DNA from: Syngnathus acus
Taxonomy: Eukaryota; Chordata; Actinopteri; Syngnathiformes; Syngnathidae
Length of the DNA stretch: 64,000 nucleotides
NCBI RefSeq assembly: GCF_901709675.1
Contig: NC_051093.1
Location: 2,104,553-2,168,552, forward strand
Reading direction: 5' to 3'
Part shown: positions 11,493-28,226 of the stretch, one piece after another
Numbering within the stretch: position 1 is the first letter of the stretch
Layout of the letters: each line of letters opens with the position of its first letter
Program-made: the position numbers and the translations under genes
The notes under the pieces: generated by a model
Told to the model about the DNA's origin: nothing
Databases searched by the model: none
Seen by the model: only the letters and a program-made list of their open reading frames with translations

Positions 11493-14400
11493 CACACACA
11501 CACACACACACACACACGCAATGGAGCCTCGGTTTCCGACCACAATCCGTTTCAGAAGGCGGTTCGAGAAGTGAATCGGTCGAATTCCGTATCTATTTTT
11601 CCCATTACAAATAATGGAAAAAAATTTAATCCGTTCCAAGACTAAAAAAAAACACCTTTTTTAAGCATTTTTTCATTTGCGCATTTTTGTCCGATCGCGC
11701 AACTGCACCACGCTGGTCGCCATATTGTGACAGAGCCGTCGCTGAAATTTAGAAAATATTTTTAAAGTCCTGATGTACTTTCTAAAATTTAAGTGGACCT
11801 CAGTGCGCAGGGAGCTTAATTTGGTCCGATCGCGCAACCGCAGCACGCCGAGCGCTCACTGTCGCATTGCTTTAAGAGCGTCTTTGTGTTTTCGGATGGC
11901 TTTACTGCTCCCACTTGCTTTCTTTGGAGGCATGATTAGGGGTTAATACAATCCTCAAAGTAACGAAAATACAATAACGAACGAAGTCAGTCGGCATCCG
12001 GGCCGCGCGGTCGAGTTTTCTCGGGTCCTCATCTTGCGAGGTTCGACCTCCGAATTTTCTTCGACAACCGAAGCAAAGAAATCTCGAATTTTCTGTTTGA
12101 ATTCCGCTTTGTTCGAGAACCGGGACATTCGAAAACCGAGGTTTGACTGTGTATAGAAATGACACATGCCCTCATGAGCCATCTTTTCATCCGGCGCGTC
12201 ACAATCTTGCCGCGTTTACCTTCCAGACTCGCCAGAGACGACAGACACACTCGTGGACCTGGCCGGCGGCGCTGACCCGCCGAGCCCTCCTCAACCCGCA
12301 GTCCCCGCGCTGCTCTCCGGCGATCTGTCAGACATCTTGGGAGACTCGTCCTTCCCCGCCCTGCCGCCGCCTCCTAAACAGCCGACGGGCTCTCCGGCCC
12401 GTCAGGGCAGCGGTCCGGCTCACCCTCCGCCTGACTTCGCCTCCGACGCGCTCTCGCTTCTTGATCTGGAGCTGCTGTCGTTAGGTGCTCGCACAACTCC
12501 CTGACTTATGAGCAAAAACAGTTGAAAGGTCTAAGGGTGTATTCAGACCAGGGTCCGATTCTAACGCTGGTCCGGACGCTTTATGCAGGTGTGAATACAC
12601 ACAAACTAATCCTGGTGCGGATTAAAGAACCGGACTGAGACCCACTTTTTAAAGTGGTCTCGGTTCGCTTCAGGTGTGAATACAAACAGCGTAGATCCGA
12701 CCAACAGCCCAAATATGCAGAGCAGGAACGCAGCACGTAGGACTTGCATTTTTCCTCTATTTCCGGGTCTGTGCTCTGTGAGCCACCCTGGTCATTGCTC
12801 TCCAATGGAAGCACAGATCGTCACAAGCGTGGATGTGTTTACAAAATATATTTCACTTGCAAAATAGGAATAGGAACCGCACCAAACGAAAACAATTAAG
12901 TCTGATTTTGGCCCGGACCAAACAAGCGGACTAAAGGACTTTTCTGATCTGAATACACCCTAAATGAATTTTGTATGTCTTGCAGGACTAAAAGATGAGG
13001 ACCCCGCATTAGCGGGCAACCAACCCAAACCAAAGCTGAACGAAGCGACCAATCAATGGAGTTCTTTGCAGGTATTTTCCACTACTAGTTCCACGTTGGC
13101 CCTTCTAGTACACACATAAAAAGGAAAAGGTACACAGAACAAGTGCTCAAAGGGCTTTCCGTGCCTTCAGGCCCCTGCATCGAGTACAGATTTGTTTGGG
13201 AGCGCTCTATGCCCGGCTCCACTCTTACCCCCGGCAGAACCTGACTTGACCTCACTCCAGAATCTTCAAGACTTGGCTATGATGGGCTTCCCCGATCACA
13301 AAAGGTAAGTTTTTTTTTCTACTTTGTTATATTAGTCACAATTTGTATGTTATCTCTAATAGCTGTGACGAATAAAACATGTGACTTTGCACATTTCCCA
13401 GTCATATGATGATGGGAAGCAATTTCAGGGCGCCGCCAGTCGTTCCTCCCCCTGCAGGCGTGTCGAGCTCCCCCTCTCCAGCATCTCTCCTTCAAACCGT
13501 TCTGCCCAGCTCGCCTGCTCTGACCCACACCAAGGCCCAGAACCTGGCCTCCATCCCGGGCAGCCCGCTGTTCCACCCGCTCTCCCCAGCCCACGCCGCC
13601 GCTCAGGGAAGCCCTGCCAGAGCGGCGCAGATATCCCTGAGCAATGTTCACGTTCCTCTGGAGGCCATCAGACCCAGTAAGACCGACTAACGGATTACAC
13701 TCAAATAGATTTGGCTAATTGGCTGGGTGTCATGTCTGCTGGCTTCCGATCGGCTAGCCGCTAACCCGTTCTTCCCGCTGTAGGTAAAGTGCTGCCGGTC
13801 ACCGCCTACGACAAGGACGGCGTTCGGGTTCTGTTCAACTTTGCCTCCGACTCTCCCCCCGGCAGGCTCGACGTGTTAGTCATGGTGGTGTCCATGCTTA
13901 ACACGGCACCACTCCCTGTGCACGGGGTGGTACTGCAAGCTGCTGTACCAAAGGTAAGAAGTTGTGCTTTTTCTGAAACATCCAAAGAAGCCACAAGATG
14001 GCGCCAAAGCCCCTTCTAACAAAAGCAATGCTTTGGCACCATCTTGTGGTATCTTGGCACTAGCTTTTATTTTTACAAAGCCAAGCCTGACTAATGTAAA
14101 AGTAGTGATTTGTCATCATCTAATGTCATCACTATGCAATTATAACCCCGGCCCTCTCCTATTCCAGTCAATGAAGGTGAAGCTGCAGCCTCCTTCGGGA
14201 ACAGAACTGGCTGCGTTCAACCCCATCCTGCCCCCGGCCTCCATCACACAGATCATGCTGCTGGCCAATCCAATGAAGGTGAGTCACACCCACACACGCA
14301 AATGTCACATTACTCTCAATACAAATCAGCTGACATCACCTCACGTTTTGCTGACTCGCAGTCATTGTTTGTTGTTTGCGTGTTTTCAGGAGAAGGTTCG

Positions 14401-14500
14401 CCTGCGTTACAAACTGGCATTCACACTTGGGGGTGTACTGTGCAACGAGGTGGGGGAAGTGGACCAGTTCCCCCCGCCCGAGGCATGGGGACACCTATAA
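9372..14500 (+). CDS. gga3: Golgi-localised gamma-ear ARF-binding adaptor GGA3
   Basis: Monomeric clathrin adaptor that sorts acidic-dileucine cargo such as mannose-6-phosphate receptors at the trans-Golgi and endosomes. Exons: 9372-9411, 9685-9769, 9849-9924, 9995-10093, 10198-10321, 10397-10500, 10637-10717, 10871-11008, 11081-11162, 11242-11352, 12227-12484, 12986-13071, 13171-13304, 13402-13676, 13784-13953, 14168-14278, 14390-14500; total 2085 nt, 694 residues. Domain order: VHS (about 1-145, with ACMKNCGRRFHNEVGKYRF), GAT three-helix region (about 165-305), proline/serine-rich hinge carrying a clathrin-box LLDLE near residue 390, and C-terminal gamma-ear (about 570-694, ending VDQFPPPEAWGHL). 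GGA1 is similar, but the neighbours mrps7, nup85 and mif4gd point to GGA3. Introns 10 and 11 hold repeats. Confidence 0.94.
10606..10631. repeat. (GT)n microsatellite before gga3 exon 7
   Basis: Thirteen or so GT dinucleotides directly precede the CCACAG acceptor at 10636, replacing the usual pyrimidine tract region. Confidence 0.85.
11417..11519. repeat. Compound (TA)n-(CA)n microsatellite in gga3 intron 10
   Basis: About 35 TA units run from 11419 to 11487, followed by a (CA)n tract to about 11517. Open frames across it encode only YI or TH dipeptides and are artefacts. Confidence 0.95.
11521..12150. mobile_element. TIR element in gga3 intron 10
   Basis: The left edge contains CCTCGGTTTCCGACC (about 11526-11540). 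The right edge contains its inverted counterpart TTCGAAAACCGAGG (about 12128-12141). A second internal echo of the motif lies near 12110. There is no transposase frame. The termini resemble a common fish non-autonomous DNA transposon; the class was not resolved. Confidence 0.6.
12535..12960. mobile_element. PIF/Harbinger-like MITE with TAA target duplication
   Basis: The element starts GGGTGTATTCAGACC at 12535 and ends GATCTGAATACACCC at 12960, an imperfect terminal inverted repeat of about 15 bp. It is flanked on both sides by TAA (12532-12534 and 12961-12963). A 3-bp TWA duplication with GGG termini is typical of the PIF/Harbinger superfamily. The internal sequence is non-coding. It lies in gga3 intron 11. 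Confidence 0.75.
13991..14049. repeat. 20-bp inverted repeat hairpin in gga3 intron 15
   Basis: CCACAAGATGGCGCCAAAGC (13991-14010) is followed 19 nt later by its inverted copy (14030-14049) with one mismatch. The same half-motif recurs near 59690 in coro1a, so this is a mobile or palindromic repeat family and not a gene-specific hairpin. Confidence 0.8.
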
Positions 14501-15444
14501 ACACAAAACTCCAGACAACTATCATCACTCCATTAATACAGTTGAAACAATTTAACATTTTAGTTTTTTTTCTTCTTACTAAAACAAAAATGTCATATGT
14601 CTCCTCTGACAGGAATATCCAAGTTAATGTTTACACCTGTAATGACAAAAATCATGATAAATTAAATCTTAATGGGGATAAACCTATGCGTACATTTTCA
14701 GAATTTGTAACTAGAAAATCCATCTGGCAAATGTGTCAGATCTCCAGTATTTTAGCATTTATTTGTATTTATTCACTGTTCGCACAGTGTCACCGTTTTA
14801 GTAAATTTTTTTGTTTAACAAAGATTTTGCGATGTCACTGTAGAAGGATTCATTTCTAACAACCAAAAGACTTGAGTGTAGCGCAGCTTCTATTTCATTT
14901 GACGTTATTCATTGATTATCATTTTTCTTCAACTAGTATCGGGGAGGACAAAACCAGCCGCAGCATATTCAGATCGACATTATCATTCGAAAGGAGTTGA
15001 TAAGCTTGGTCTGGCAAAGGTTGTGCTTTGTTGCCATCTATGAGCAATTCTAAGCCTTCACTTTAGCAGGCGTTCACGATACTTGCCGTATGTTTAACTG
15101 TCAGTTAACACCGAACCTTGACAATGTGAAATAAAATATATGGACATAAACGAAAGTAAATATTTGGCAGTGGAATTGCGTCATGGTGACGACTCCGCAA
15201 AGCCTCGTTTGCATCTGAGATGTGCAGAAGCGCGTGTTAAATGTACATAAATCAAATCTACTGTATTGTCATTTGTGAATATGTGACATGTTTTACATTT
15301 GTACATTCAGTTTGTTTGCAGCATGAAATAAATATTTGTGTGTGAGTGGAAGCTGGTGTGTTATGAAAGAAGCATCACCGGGTTGGTTATCAAACAGGAT
15401 TTTAGTTGGAAATGAATAGAAACGGTAGAAAATGAGCCGAGTGT
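14501..15444. other. gga3 3' UTR and tail-to-tail spacer to nup85
   Basis: Contains the gga3 3' UTR with a candidate AATAAA at 15130-15135 and then the nup85 3' UTR on the other strand. No further gene is seen. Confidence 0.55.
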
Positions 15445-19597
<4,153 letters not shown>

Positions 19598-20293
19598 CCG
19601 GGAATAATTTCGCCAGTACAATACAATGTGAAATAGTATAGAGAAAGTGAGAAATACACAGATGAAGTACAAATGGAATGGTTTAGCGCGCGCCTGCCAT
19701 ACATCGAAAGGGCCCCATGATGTCGCCTGATGACGTCAGGACATGGCTGCCCATTCTCATGCCTGATTTTCCATACCCCTTCTCTTCGTAGGCAATCCGA
19801 ATTTATAAAGCACCGAAATTACTCTACGAAACTATTGTCTGACAAGAACCACACCCACGGTCTTCAGTTTTATATGAAAGTAAAGGATTTAGGAACACAA
19901 AAATGACGAACATACAATGGCCGTTTGTACGTAGGCGGGCAACAAAGACCGCATTTCATGGCGACACCCGTTGGAAGATAGTCGTTCTTGGGGTAGTTGG
20001 TGCTTTGATTCGGTACATTTACCGCAATCTAAACGCCAACAAAGTGAAAAAAAACGACATGCGCGTTCACGCGGGGCCAAGAATCTCTGTAACGAGCATC
20101 TTGCCTCTCCCGCCCACGCCCGGGCTGCCGTTCACCCTTGTGACTGCCGGTGGCCAATCGGGGCTCACTGTGTCGTGCGCGCACCGTCTCGGGGCCGCGC
20201 ACGCAGGGTTTGGAAACTTTTAGCGGGAACGAGCACGTGCGCGCACCCGTGTTCTTTGTGTGGCAGCAAAGCGAAAGCGCCAAAAGAGCGACC
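19598..20293. promoter_or_regulatory. Putative bidirectional promoter nup85/sumo2
   Basis: 696 bp between divergent start codons. The sumo2-proximal half is GC-rich, with a GC-box-like CTCCCGCCCACGCCCGG (about 20106-20122), an inverted-CCAAT context GGCCAATCGGG (about 20151-20161) and repeated CACGTGCGCGCAC. These are typical of a TATA-less housekeeping promoter. Confidence 0.55.
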
Positions 20294-22551
20294 ATGGCTG
20301 ATGAGAAACCGAAGGTGAGTGCAACTACATCACGCCGCTATCAAATCCGACTTGAATCCACAACGTGGGAGGCGTAGGGGCTCATTTGAAGCGGGAATTT
20401 CCACGTGAATTGGTCTCATCTTGTCTAAGTTTTCAAGCGACAACTGAAGTCGTTGAACCGACTTGGATAGACCGGAAGGCTTGTGCACGCGCATCGAGGG
20501 GCGCGCGTCCGGCATTTTGTGCTTGAGCACACGGTTTAGCCAACCAGCTGGTGGCACCCGCAGTTCGTGTCTCCATATAATGTTTGCATCCTTTGAATTG
20601 TCGGATCATTGGAAAGGGGAGAAATACTCCCGTGATGGCTACTGGTGTGAAGTAACAAGTACAAATAATCTATTACTGTTTTGGGATTTTTCAGTATTCT
20701 GTATTTGAGCAACGAAGTACCAATTCTCCGTTACGGAAAAATACTCCCGTGATGCCCACCGGTGGGAACAAGAACAAATACTCTTATTCCTGTATTTAGA
20801 TTTTTCAGTCTTCTGTATTTGAGCAACGAAGTACTAATTCTCCATTACTGTACTTAACTATATTTTTAATCCATCTCCTTGAATAATGTGGAATGAATAT
20901 TTTGTTCCTGTTTGTACTTGGGTATATCTTTCAGGTGTATGTACTCTGAATAATGCTAATACTTTGTTACTGTGCTTGGGTATATTTTTCAGGTTTGCGA
21001 CTGCACTGTGATATTGCAGGCTGTAATTTAGTTGAGTATTTATTTTCTGGTCGAGTTTTTATTTTTCCTTTCTCCATTGAGATCTGTACTTCCTGCACCT
21101 TATGTTGGTGGATATTCTTGTTCATCTGGCATGTTTAGGACTGACCAGCCTACTTCTTACTTTGTCAATATGGGCTTGCCACATTGTGACGTAGGAGATT
21201 TGGCCGGCCAGACGCCAGCGATGTGCAGGCCAACGGAGAAATTCTTGCTGGCTGTGACCGCCCACCACTGCAACATAAAAATATCAGTTTTGTGTTTTTT
21301 CGTGTTTGTGTTCCATAGGAAGGTGTGAAGACAGAAGGTAGTGAACACATCAACCTGAAGGTGGCGGGCCAGGATGGATCCGTCGTGCAGTTCAAGATCA
21401 AAAGACACACGGCCCTCAACAAGCTCATGAGGGCCTACTGCGAGAGACAGGTGAGCAGTAATTTATCTGTTGTACGGTTATGATTGTAGGACAATTGGAC
21501 GTCTTTGCATTTTATAATGAGCATAATCGTTTTATACCATTTATATGGTCACCCTCCACCGTATGTGAATAAGAAGAATATTTCTGGACACTTCAATAAT
21601 GTTCCACTTTATACATATATGAGTGATTGCGACATCATTCATCATTTGCTACCATCTAACAACCGTATAAGATTGAAGACTGACAATGTGTGTGTTTTCC
21701 AGGGACTTGCTATGAGGCAAATCCGGTTCAGATTTGATGGACAGCCAATAAACGAGAATGACACCCCATCACAAGTAAGTTTAAGATATTTTAAAAACCA
21801 ACATGTCATTCAAAGAGGATCTGATGAAGTTCACCCTTGTGCTCCTGGAATCGACTCCACGTGATTTGTTGTTGATGCGTTTGAAGCTTTCGTGTCAAGT
21901 CTTGGATGAGGGTTGTCCAAAATTTCATGCATTCTTTGCCCTGTTCCCTCAGAGTGGGGAGGGAGGGTCAACTGAGTGTCTCTCCAAGACTCATAATTTG
22001 CAAACATGCAGAATCCAAGATATTCTTAAATGGACAAAAGCAATTCTGTGGGCAAGTAGGCCATGTGACAAGAGGAAGGCTTGTAATTATAGTGCAGATC
22101 AAGACTTAAGCTTGACCTTTTTCTTCAAACAGCATGTTTGCTCAACATCTTGGTGAATAATGAAAATATAGCATATCTACTTCCGATCACACAACTACAT
22201 TTCTGATCATTGCGGTGATTACCTTGGCTTATTGGGAGTAATGCACTTAAGGCCTTTATATTTGCATTTGTTTCTAGATTGTCTTTCGTGCAGTGATGGA
22301 TGATTGTTGTGCCATGCTTGTTTACAGTATACAGAAATGTGTTTCAAGTGTGTGGGAGGGGGTAAACGTTTTTTTTTATGGTCTTATCTTTTATTTTCAA
22401 ACTTTAGACACCAAACTTAAGCGTTTTTGCAGGTTTCTGCCAAGTTAAAACAAATTAAATTAATGGTTTTAATTGTTCTCGTTCACAGTTGGAAATGGAA
22501 GATGAAGACACGATTGACGTGTTCCAACAACAGACAGGAGGAGTGATTTAA
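20294..22551 (+). CDS. sumo2: Small ubiquitin-related modifier SUMO2
   Basis: Ubiquitin-like modifier that forms poly-SUMO chains on nuclear proteins. Exons: 20294-20314, 21319-21450, 21703-21774, 22489-22551; total 288 nt, 95 residues. MADEKPKEGVKTEG opens the protein; VKTE (residues 10-13) is the psi-K-x-E chain-forming SUMOylation site. The ubiquitin fold continues through [38 protein letters not shown] and [12 protein letters not shown]. Maturation should cut after the di-glycine, removing only Val-Ile. SUMO3 is nearly identical; adjacency to nup85 and jpt1 favours SUMO2. A polyadenylation signal lies at about 23196-23201. Confidence 0.95.
20622..20850. repeat. Two-copy ~117-bp tandem duplication in sumo2 intron 1
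   Basis: AAATACTCCCGTGATG at 20622 recurs at about 20738, and the following text (CTGTATTTGAGCAACGAAGTA, TTCTCC-TTAC) also appears twice with divergence. The unit is about 117 bp. It is probably a degenerate repeat with no coding content. Confidence 0.65.
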
Positions 22552-23792
22552 TCAACCGCCCCCATGTGTCATCTTTCCTCATTTAACAGAACCGCAGCCT
22601 GGCATAAACATCATTCACATCTTGTCCTATCAAAGTTTCAATGACTGCTGTACAGTATTTTCAGTCTTGGCCCTCTTACTTCTGTACTTTTTGTACATAA
22701 ACCAATCCACTTCGATCTTTAGGATTCAGCCCGTCAAATTGGACTCATTCTCGAATCATAAATATTGTAACTTTTCCAATCGCCAGGCTCGGTCTGGAGA
22801 TTTGCTAGTAAATTGGTTCTAAAGGTGAGTTAAATTGATACTCTCTGCGGTTTTCACATTACTTAAAGAATGTGGTCACAAGGGGCCAAACCACCTGCAA
22901 AATTGATTTGTGTGATCAGGTCACCGTGCGTGTTGACCACTTGAGAGCTGGCCACTCAGAACACGTCAATAAGCGTCTGGGCTTTATCACGCTGTGGAAA
23001 CAGGCCCAAAATCTCATTTGGTGACCATATGAAAACTAATTGGATTTTTAACTTTATATGGTGGTAAATATGTGGACAATTGCTTTGATTAATCCGTTAA
23101 CCAGACCAAACGTCATTTTTTTGGAGGGTAGGGGGAGGAGGATATTTTTTGCCGTCATGCAAACAATCTGTATTGTCTGTTAAGATACCTGTTGAAATAA
23201 AGCTATTGTTGTTTTTCCAAAACTCTTATTTTATGATGATCTTTGGTGTGAGTAGAAAACTATAACTCAGAGTAGGATATTAATCATATTTGTGAGTTTC
23301 CGGTGCCCCGTTGATGATGTATGTTATGTTAAATAAACCCTTAAATTATGGGTAATTCTCAGGAAAAGGCTAAAAAAGTGAATTGTGTGGGTTTTTTTTT
23401 TTATAAATAAAGATATGCAAACTCGAGGACTCAACTCAACCCCTCCAACCTTAGAACTGTGAGACAATTTTAGAGATTAAGTTTTGTAATAATGAAATTG
23501 CTATAAGAAAATGGCCCTTATCGCTCATGCTGCCATCAAGAGAGGTGAGTTCCGTGTTTTTCATCCAATGACCGATGAGTGACACGAAGTTCCGTCCAAT
23601 CAGAGCAAGCAGAAGAACAGTGGGAGAGGCTACGCTTTGCCGTTACCGAAGCAGCTCTTCTCGTCGCACGGGCGGCTTCAGGCTTTCCACATCGTCGGGT
23701 GGAGACCACAGCATTTGATCCCCCCTGGCCGTTGCCTCCCCCCAACCCCTTCGCTATTTGTCGCTTCGAATTCACTGAAATAGCCATTGAAG
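22552..23792. other. sumo2 3' UTR and jpt1 upstream region
   Basis: The sumo2 3' UTR runs to the AATAAA near 23196. From about 23520 the sequence becomes GC-richer towards the jpt1 start and probably holds its promoter and 5' UTR. No other gene is seen. Confidence 0.5.
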
Positions 23793-26700
23793 ATGACCAC
23801 CACCACCAACTTCCAAGGAATGGAGCCCGGTGCCAAAAGCAGTTCCAGGTAAATGGCAGCTTTGAATCTATTCGGTAACGGCGAACAAAAGGAGCGGATG
23901 CGGCTAACAAAACCGCCTCCTTTTTCTTCCCGAGAAGCTAAGACGCTAACCGCCGCTAGCCTGCTGCTGCTGGGAGATTCTTGAGCTCATCTGTCACACA
24001 ATCTTGCTAATTAAGTTAATCTGATGCGCCGTTTGGACTTTAGCTGCACCGCATGGGGGTCATTCTGTCTGGGCTTTGTTCGATGATTAGGTGGCTGAGT
24101 TTAAGAGAGGCAATAAGTTGAGAAAAAAAATGAAAATATTCATGTTTTCTTATATAAGTGACTCTTAAGTGACGAGGCCTAGTAACTTTGTAACCCCTCT
24201 CATGTGACTGCAACAGTTACTTCCCAATATAATTGTAGCTTTAATGCCTTACAAGTGTTTGATAGTGCTGAGAAAACTGGATTATTCTTCTGGATCTATA
24301 AATGTTGTTAATGTAGAAGTAATTCATAGACCATTTCAAGTGAAAGACAAGTAAGTGCGTTTAAAAGTTCAATTTGTGAGTAAGCCCCACTGCAGTCTGC
24401 GGCGCTATTCATCGGAAAGGTATGCAGTCCTATCATAGCTGGAAGTCATGAATCTCGCCTTCTCGCCTCCCACTTGGCCCAGAAAACAATGCAAAGAAAA
24501 TGTGCTCTCTTGGTGCATGGACAAGGCGGGGCTGGGGGGCTATGAATCGGAAATTTTAATCAGATTTTGGGAGAGGTGAGCAAATGTGTGTCAGTCATCA
24601 AGCGTTTTTGATCTGGCATGTGTCGAAGGGTGTGTGTGGGGGGGGGTGCTCAGGCGGGGAAGGATGTGGGCGGCGGGTTAACTAAGCCTCCTAAATCTCC
24701 CCTTCAAATCTTTGCTCTCGCTCCTTGAAAGTTTAATTATTCACCGCTCATCTTTGCGGCTGATGGGTCTGAAGGGTCTTCTTCCAGACGCAATCAGGCA
24801 ACCTGAGCGAGGCTCACGTCTCACCGGGATCCCAAAATCAAGCAGCCAGCCGCCTTATCGGGCTAGCCGTCCATGGCCCCGCAAACGTCCTTTTAGCCCT
24901 CGCTTGTTAAAGCCGCTTCACATCCGTGTCATTCGCGACGTGATTCTAGGGTGGGGTCGGCTGCCAGGCCGCTTAAAGCCTCCCCCTCGCTCTCGCTCTC
25001 TTGCTCTGTGTGTGTGCGTGGAAAGCATGAGCTCATCCCCTGGCCGGCTAGGTGAGCTCCACTTTAGCTTTTCCCACACAAGCCAAGCGGGACAGACGCT
25101 TGATCGACAACGCACATTTGCCCTCGTTCCATATTGGCCAGCGGAGCCTTGGACAGCTGCTCAGTGTGTCAGCTGGTGGAGGAGAGAGCAAAAAAAAAAA
25201 AAAAAAGAGGGAGGGGTCCAGTCGGCCTTTTTGTCCTTTGCCACAACTAGAAAAAAGCCTTCTTCCTTATTATCGTCTTCCTTTTGTTCAACTTGTGGTG
25301 CGAAGATACTTTGCTTCCCAAGTCTATTCATCCGGTGACATACATAACGTCGACTTTTGACCTGAGTTGAGTCACGTTAACCCACAAGAGAACATTGCAT
25401 TCAATGCAGCCATTCAATAATGAAGATAACCGCCCTCGCGTGTCTGAGAGAAAAAAAAAAAATCTGTGTGTGTGGGGGAGTGTCACATCCATATGTACTT
25501 GAAGCATTTGCTACAAAGTGAAGAGAATTGACTGTTGGGAATTAAATTGATACAATTTGACCTAAAAAGTCAGATGGCTGGATTAAAAGTGGAATGGTCC
25601 GGCTCTTTCCTAGGGTGCTCCGACCGCCAGGCGGCGCCTCCAACTTCTCCTTTGGCACGGACGAAAACACCACCCCGCAGCGCAAGAACAAGATGGCCTC
25701 CAGCATCTTTGCAGAACCTGACGACCCGCATGCCCACCGGAGGAACAACCCACCCAGTCAGTTCCTTTTTGGTGTCCTCTTTTCACGTTTCGATGTGCTG
25801 CGCTTTCAGTGTTGGAAAAATGACAAAAGGATTTTCCGTCCAAGTAGTCAGAACATTCCACTGCTCTAATAGCAGAAGTGCAATTCTGCAATTTTTGGGT
25901 AATTTGACCCGTGGCTTTGTTATTGGGGGATTAGATCAGGCCCGAATGGAAAGAAACGGTTCTGTTCAAGTTTGGGCCTTGTCGAGACCCGAGCCAGACT
26001 TCAACGACAAAAGGCCACGTCACCTCGTGGTTGTCTGTTTGCTTCCAAGAAAGCAGGTAAAACGTTTTGCGTGACCTTTTGGTGGCACGCTGTTGTTCTT
26101 CCAGTTTTGCTGTGTTTATCTGTCAGCTAGAGTCATATGTTTTCACTCCCAACTTATTTGCAGACGTCGCGTCTGCTCGTTTGCTGTGGCGTTACCTTGA
26201 CTTCGGATGCAAACACGTTCTGGCTTTTTTTTTTTTTTTAACTGTCCAGATTTTCAGTCATGAGCTGACATCGTGCGACACAACTCCCGCAGAGAGAGGG
26301 AATATTTATGTTGAAGACGTTTGCAGCACTCGACATCGCTCGGTCATGCGTAAAAACAAGAGACGAGGTGGGGTCAGACCGAGAGTATCGATTTGTAGAA
26401 TATCTTGGGAACGGAACGGACCTTCCTCCTGCTGGCTTTGTTGGACGAGGGTGAAGGCCAAGTGGAGGCCAGCCTTCCTGTGTTACTTCCGATCGACCGG
26501 CACAACTGCTAGATGTTTATTTGTCGGAACGCATTTGACTTTCCCCCGTTTGTCGATTCCCATCACGGGCCGGTTGCTTGTCGTGAGCCCGCCGTGTGCC
26601 GAACAGCTTGACTCGGTCCACACGGCTCACATTTTGCCAGAGTTGGAGACACGTTTTTGTTTTTCCTGAGTAACACTGAGCGATTGTAGTCAGCCTCTTA

Positions 26701-28226
26701 ATTTCCAGCACAGTGTGTACGATGTGACGCGTTTCCAAAATAAACGCTTGAGAGGCGCCCCCGGCTCCCGAGCACTTGAACGCTGGTGCCGATGCACGTC
26801 GTGTTCAGCCGCTGGTGACTTGTGCGTGACGGTTGCTAACTTTAGAGCAGCTGTTGGAGCAGCTGCTCAACTGAAGCAAATATCTTCGGGACGAAACATT
26901 CTCACAACCTTCATCAGACTCCATCGACAGCATTTGTCGAGTCACAGCTCACGATGGGCTGAAACGGATCACTGTCCGGTAAAACACTGACACTGACGGA
27001 CAGACACTGTCACAGTGTCCCTGTGAAAGCACAGGGACAATTTCAACGCTGTAATTTGATTGTCTTCCACGAACACCTTCAAGTCCATCGCTCGCAACCT
27101 GCGTTTGTGCTTCCCCAAATACTCCGGCTTTTTGTCTGATGACTTTCCGGTTCCCTCGGCCAGGTGCCGCCGACGCCGCGGCGGGCACCCTGTGCGGGGA
27201 GCACTCGGCCCCACTGAGACGGTGCCAGCAGCCTATTCTGTTCCCCAAGAACCCTCAGCCGGAGCTCACCACCATCCACAACTCCGGAGCCGCTTTGGTG
27301 TGGAACCAAAGACAAGAGGTTAGTTAATGCGCCACCGATAGTTAATGTGCCACCGAGACCAGCACTGTTAAAAATTACTTTCACGACAGGCCACAGTGTC
27401 ACCAAGCCCTTACGTCATGTTTAAAAAAGGTTTAGAATTGTCAAACGATGGCACGGGGTGTTTGCAAAGCACTACTTGTGTCCAAATGATGCTTGCTTGG
27501 ACATAGTTGCAGATCTGCCAACCGTTGAACAATTGGCCCCATTTTGCACTGACGGGATGACGAGAAGCCGCTGAAATGCAAGTTGTCAGTCAGAGGCGAC
27601 TTGTGTGTACATGTCGAGTTTTGCCTCAAGGCGGTTGAGTCTCTTTTTTTTTTTTTCCCCTTTCCCGTGCTGAAAGGCCAGCGCTTCGGCTGTCCCGCTA
27701 ATTATGTCACATGATGACAGGGTGTTGTCCCGAGTCTGGATCAACAGGCCGCAGTTAAACGGGTCGCTTTGCTTCATGTTTGCCGCCGTTCATGTTCTCT
27801 CGTGTTTTTGTGACAGGAGGAGGACGGCCAAGAAGCAGCAAACAACGGTGAGTGAGCATCTTAACGTTGGCAACATGTCTACGCATGAAAATGTATCTGC
27901 CGACATGTCAGTATTTTGTGCGCTTCCTTTTTGTGTTTGCTTTGTTCTTGTTTTTCTGTTTTTAAAAGGCAAGCATAGGGTCAAATCAAACAGCTCGATG
28001 ATGATGATATAGAGAAGGGCATCAGATGATTAAAGAAGTGGCATGACAAGTGTTTGGTTGTGAGCGCATTGCCGTCCATCTCTTGACAGAGTGTCCCGAC
28101 AACGAGGAGGCGGAGCAGGAGGAGCAGCGGGCGCCACAACCGGCCGCCCCATCGGGAAGTGACAACTCCTCTGCGGGCGGCCGAAGAAACCCACCCGGTG
28201 GCAAGTCCAGCCTCATCCTGGGTTGA
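23793..28226 (+). CDS. jpt1: Jupiter microtubule-associated homolog 1 (HN1)
   Basis: Small, disordered, microtubule-associated regulator of GSK3/beta-catenin signalling. Exons: 23793-23848, 25614-25756, 27164-27318, 27817-27847, 28090-28226; total 522 nt, 173 residues, longer than human (154). Family landmarks: [13 protein letters not shown] at the start, [31 protein letters not shown], then the C-terminal [14 protein letters not shown]. The PPGG motif recurs, as in the Jupiter family. Exon 3 encodes a segment ([14 protein letters not shown] and onward) with no counterpart I recognise in mammalian JPT1, but its phase fits both neighbours. A polyadenylation signal lies near 28572. The neighbours nup85 and sumo2 support JPT1 over JPT2. 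Confidence 0.9.

Noticed and set aside
11354-11645. Open frames on both strands across the TA/CA tract
   Set aside because: They translate to YI and TH dipeptides from the microsatellite and are not genes.
24712-25338. 208-residue frame in jpt1 intron 1
   Set aside because: The composition is random, crosses simple repeats and poly-A, and has no recognisable domain. The jpt1 exons on both sides join correctly without it.
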